From Thermosipho africanus Ob7 (GTDB taxonomy: Bacteria; Thermotogota; Thermotogae; Thermotogales; Fervidobacteriaceae): a stretch of 64,000 bases of DNA. Below are positions 62,496 through 64,000 of the stretch, piece after piece. The notes under the pieces are model-generated. The model was not told the DNA's origin. It saw nothing but the letters and a program-made list of their open reading frames with translations, and made no database searches. Both the position numbers and the translations under genes were made by a program. Each line of letters starts with the position of its first letter. Within the stretch, counting starts at the first letter, position 1. Location: contig NZ_NKRG01000008.1 in assembly GCF_003351105.1 (NCBI RefSeq), forward strand, positions 20,506 to 84,505, given 5' to 3'.

Positions 62496-63643
62496 ATAAC
62501 CCCCTCCCTTGCAAATAAGATGTTGTGTATAACATTTAGAATGTTTTTAAGATTTTTATTTTCTACAAGGAGAATTAAAAAATTTTTCGCGTCTTTAAGT
62601 AACCAAAAGTTAAATTTGTGAAAGTAGAGGCTATTTAAGATAAGGAGTTTTTTTCCAATGTCTAAATCTCCACCTACAAGTATGAGCGACAAGTTTTCTT
62701 TTATAGTTATTGTTGAAAAGTTATCCTTTATACTTTCAAATTTTTCTTTTTCTATTATTACGTTTGCATTATTTTGGAATATATCTATGTACTTTACATT
62801 TTTTGGTATTTTTTTCAACTTTCCATTTATAAATAAGAGATCTTTTAGGAAACTTATTGATAAAACTCCAACGTTAGTTTCGTTTCCTATAATAGTAGAT
62901 CCACTTTTATCTAATCCCTTTATTATTATTGGAATATTTTTAGATTTTGCAGGAGCAATTGCTTTATATTGAATAATCTTTGCACCAAAGTAGGAAAGAA
63001 GCTCAGCTATTTCATATGAGATTTTTGTAATTGGGAAAGGATTTTTAACAAGTTTAGGATCACAAGTGAAGAGTTGACTTACATCTTTATATAGAGTTAC
63101 ATTTTCGGCGTCTAATATGTTTGCCAAAGCTGTCGCTGTATAATCACTTCCACCTCGTCCAAGAGTTTTTATTTTTCCATTGTGTATAGCATAAAAACCC
63201 GGGACAATATAAATTTTTTTCTCTTTAAAGTATGATTTTATACTTCTTTTGAGTTCTATTTTTTCACTATTTTTTGTTAGGTTAAGTTCTATTTCTTCGG
63301 GTAGTTTTTCTTCAACGTTGAAACCTTCCTTTTCTAAAAATAATTTAAGTGCGAGAGAATTACATCTTTCGCCGTGGGAGATTATTTTTTCATAGTCTCT
63401 TTCATTTAAAATTTCATACACTCTTTCTTTTAATTTTTCTGATCCAAACCCCATTTGACCAGCAAGTTTTTGATAGATATTTTCAAGAAGCTTTTTGTTA
63501 ATTTGATTGTTTAAAAGTAAATCTGTGACTCCATATGGTGCTGAGACAACTATTACTAGGTTGTCTTGTTCGAGTAATGGTGGTACTTTAAAAAAAGAGT
63601 CTTTTTCTTTAAAAATTGAACCGCCAAGTTTAATAACTTTCAA
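62492..63643 (-). CDS. lysC: Aspartokinase with C-terminal regulatory (ACT-like) region
   Basis: Phosphorylates aspartate as the entry to homocysteine here. VIKLGGSIFKEKDS is the kinase opening; SHGERCNSLALKLFL, TLGRGGSDYTATALANIL, and LYKDVSQLFTCDPKLV are substrate and ATP motifs. Residues about 265-383 form a divergent ACT-like pair. TTG at 63643 is chosen since GGGGG lies 8 bases before it; GTG at 63652 lies at the edge of that site. It has 383 residues and is the first structural gene after the attenuator. Aspartate-semialdehyde dehydrogenase is not in the window. Confidence 0.92.
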   Translation of the reverse strand: MKVIKLGGSIFKEKDSFFKVPPLLEQDNLVIVVSAPYGVTDLLLNNQINKKLLENIYQKLAGQMGFGSEKLKERVYEILNERDYEKIISHGERCNSLALKLFLEKEGFNVEEKLPEEIELNLTKNSEKIELKRSIKSYFKEKKIYIVPGFYAIHNGKIKTLGRGGSDYTATALANILDAENVTLYKDVSQLFTCDPKLVKNPFPITKISYEIAELLSYFGAKIIQYKAIAPAKSKNIPIIIKGLDKSGSTIIGNETNVGVLSISFLKDLLFINGKLKKIPKNVKYIDIFQNNANVIIEKEKFESIKDNFSTITIKENLSLILVGGDLDIGKKLLILNSLYFHKFNFWLLKDAKNFLILLVENKNLKNILNVIHNILFAREGVI

Positions 63644-63667
63644 AAATAACACCCCCTTATTTAAAAT

Positions 63668-63698
63668 AAAAAAAGGCGGCCAGTTTTTACTGACCGCC
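63668..63698 (-). terminator. Attenuator terminator before lysC
   Basis: On the minus strand GGCGGTCAGT (63698-63689), loop AAAA and ACTGGCCGCC (63684-63675) pair over 10 bp, followed by seven T. The 3' arm is identical to a segment in the leader peptide gene (63761-63752), so the 5' arm can instead pair with that copy. Confidence 0.88.
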
Positions 63699-63732
63699 TT
63701 TTTGCTATTAGTTAATTCCTACTAATTAAAAC

Positions 63733-63852
63733 CTATACAGCAAAAGATAATGGCGGCCAGTTTTTCCACATGCCGCACATTATCATCATATTTACATTTA
63801 AGAAGGATTTATTAAGCATTGAAGTTTGATTTTTAAAGATAATTTTTTGCAA
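63733..63852 (-). CDS. Met-rich leader peptide of the methionine operon
   Basis: A 39-codon frame starts with TTG (63852), 7 bases after GGGGG (63864-63860), and ends with TAG at 63735-63733. Its second half reads NMMIMCGMWKNWPP, with four Met codons at 63789, 63786, 63780 and 63771. These come just before or inside the arm GCGGC (63776-63772), which can pair with GCCGC (63757-63753). A ribosome waiting for Met-tRNA there would block that hairpin and let the antiterminator form. Two Trp codons are also present, but the operon makes methionine, so Met is the likely signal. Confidence 0.8.
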   Translation of the reverse strand: MQKIIFKNQTSMLNKSFLNVNMMIMCGMWKNWPPLSFAV

Positions 63853-63874
63853 TTTTCTTCCCCCTTTTGATGAG

Positions 63875-63902
63875 ATTTTAACAAATAATTTTTGTTTGTC
63901 AA
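63875..63902 (-). promoter_or_regulatory. Promoter of the methionine operon leader
   Basis: TTGACA (63902-63897) and TAAAAT (63880-63875) are 16 bases apart, and TGT precedes the -10 box as an extended -10. Transcription would begin near 63868, just before the leader peptide ribosome site. Confidence 0.8.
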
Positions 63903-63921
63903 GGCAATTTTTTAAAATATG

Positions 63922-63930
63922 TGATATAAT
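63922..63930 (+). promoter_or_regulatory. Possible divergent promoter at the right edge
   Basis: TGATATAAT is an extended -10 box on the plus strand, with no good -35 box. No gene is visible in 63931-64000; a gene may begin beyond the window. Confidence 0.3.
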
Positions 63931-64000
63931 GATTTTGTGTTAATAAAAAGACTAATTTTAAATATGTGTTACGGAAAACAGCCTGTGAGTTAATTAAAAT

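Noticed and set aside
1..64000. CRISPR arrays, insertion sequences, rRNA or prophage
   Set aside because: No regular repeat-spacer pattern, transposase, terminal repeats, rRNA or phage genes were seen.

Overview
The window looks like a chromosomal piece of a low-GC thermophilic Thermotogales bacterium, most likely Thermosipho or a close relative. The grounds are strong AT richness, frequent TTG/GTG starts behind GGAGG or GGGGG ribosome sites, a GlcNAc cluster and a separate MetH activation protein as in Thermotoga, and a complete-looking anaerobic cobalamin pathway, which within this order is a Thermosipho trait. This assignment is inference from gene content.

Layout. 1-5425: end of an M48-like peptidase, then an operon with two winged-helix/BTAD regulators, an exported Ig-like protein and two secretin-like STN-domain proteins. 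5422-8400: genes for two related small secreted beta-rich proteins and a subtilisin lipoprotein, two of them sharing a promoter-proximal element. 8402-15400 (minus): cobalamin nucleotide-loop and adenosylation operon (DUF123 gene, cobT, cobU, TIM-barrel gene, cobS, cbiP, cbiB, cobD, cobO) behind a B12 riboswitch. 15443-15519: tRNA-Pro(GGG). 15653-18859: a diguanylate cyclase and a DUF4130/radical-SAM pair. 19061-23811: exported agmatine-deiminase-like protein, GH36 alpha-galactosidase, glyA and a type IV pilin-like protein. 24011-31646: ROK regulator with an operator, GH3 hexosaminidase, ABC transporter, SIS deaminase and nagA, i.e. GlcNAc-oligosaccharide use. 31656-48946: a second, almost identical B12 riboswitch heading about 22 genes: a second cobT, cbiX-C-D-E-T-L-F-G-H-J, hemA-C-cobA/hemD-B, sirC, hemL, the cbiMNQO cobalt transporter and a Dph6-like PP-loop ATPase. 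48974-52085: a frameshifted flavoprotein, an RNase H with an apparent AUU start, and a stretch of decayed genes. 52114-56049: guaA, lemA and a DUF2207 protein. 56150-63902 (minus): lysC, DUF39-ferredoxin, UPF0280, metF, MetH activation protein, metH and a nitroreductase, behind a leader that reads as a classical ribosome-mediated attenuator with a Met-rich leader peptide.

How it fits together. The two riboswitch operons make adenosylcobalamin from glutamyl-tRNA and cobalt. The hem genes here probably serve corrin synthesis only. cbiA and an alpha-ribazole phosphatase gene are not in the window. The methionine operon would run aspartate to homocysteine without O-acylhomoserine and then uses B12 in MetH, so cobalamin made by the first system is consumed by the second. 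The most notable observations are the Met attenuator, the PP-loop ATPase in a cbi operon that lacks cbiA, the TIM-barrel protein in the salvage operon, the duplicated riboswitches with covarying P1 stems, the secretin-like operon with BTAD regulators, and several genes that seem to start at AUA, AUU or CUG.
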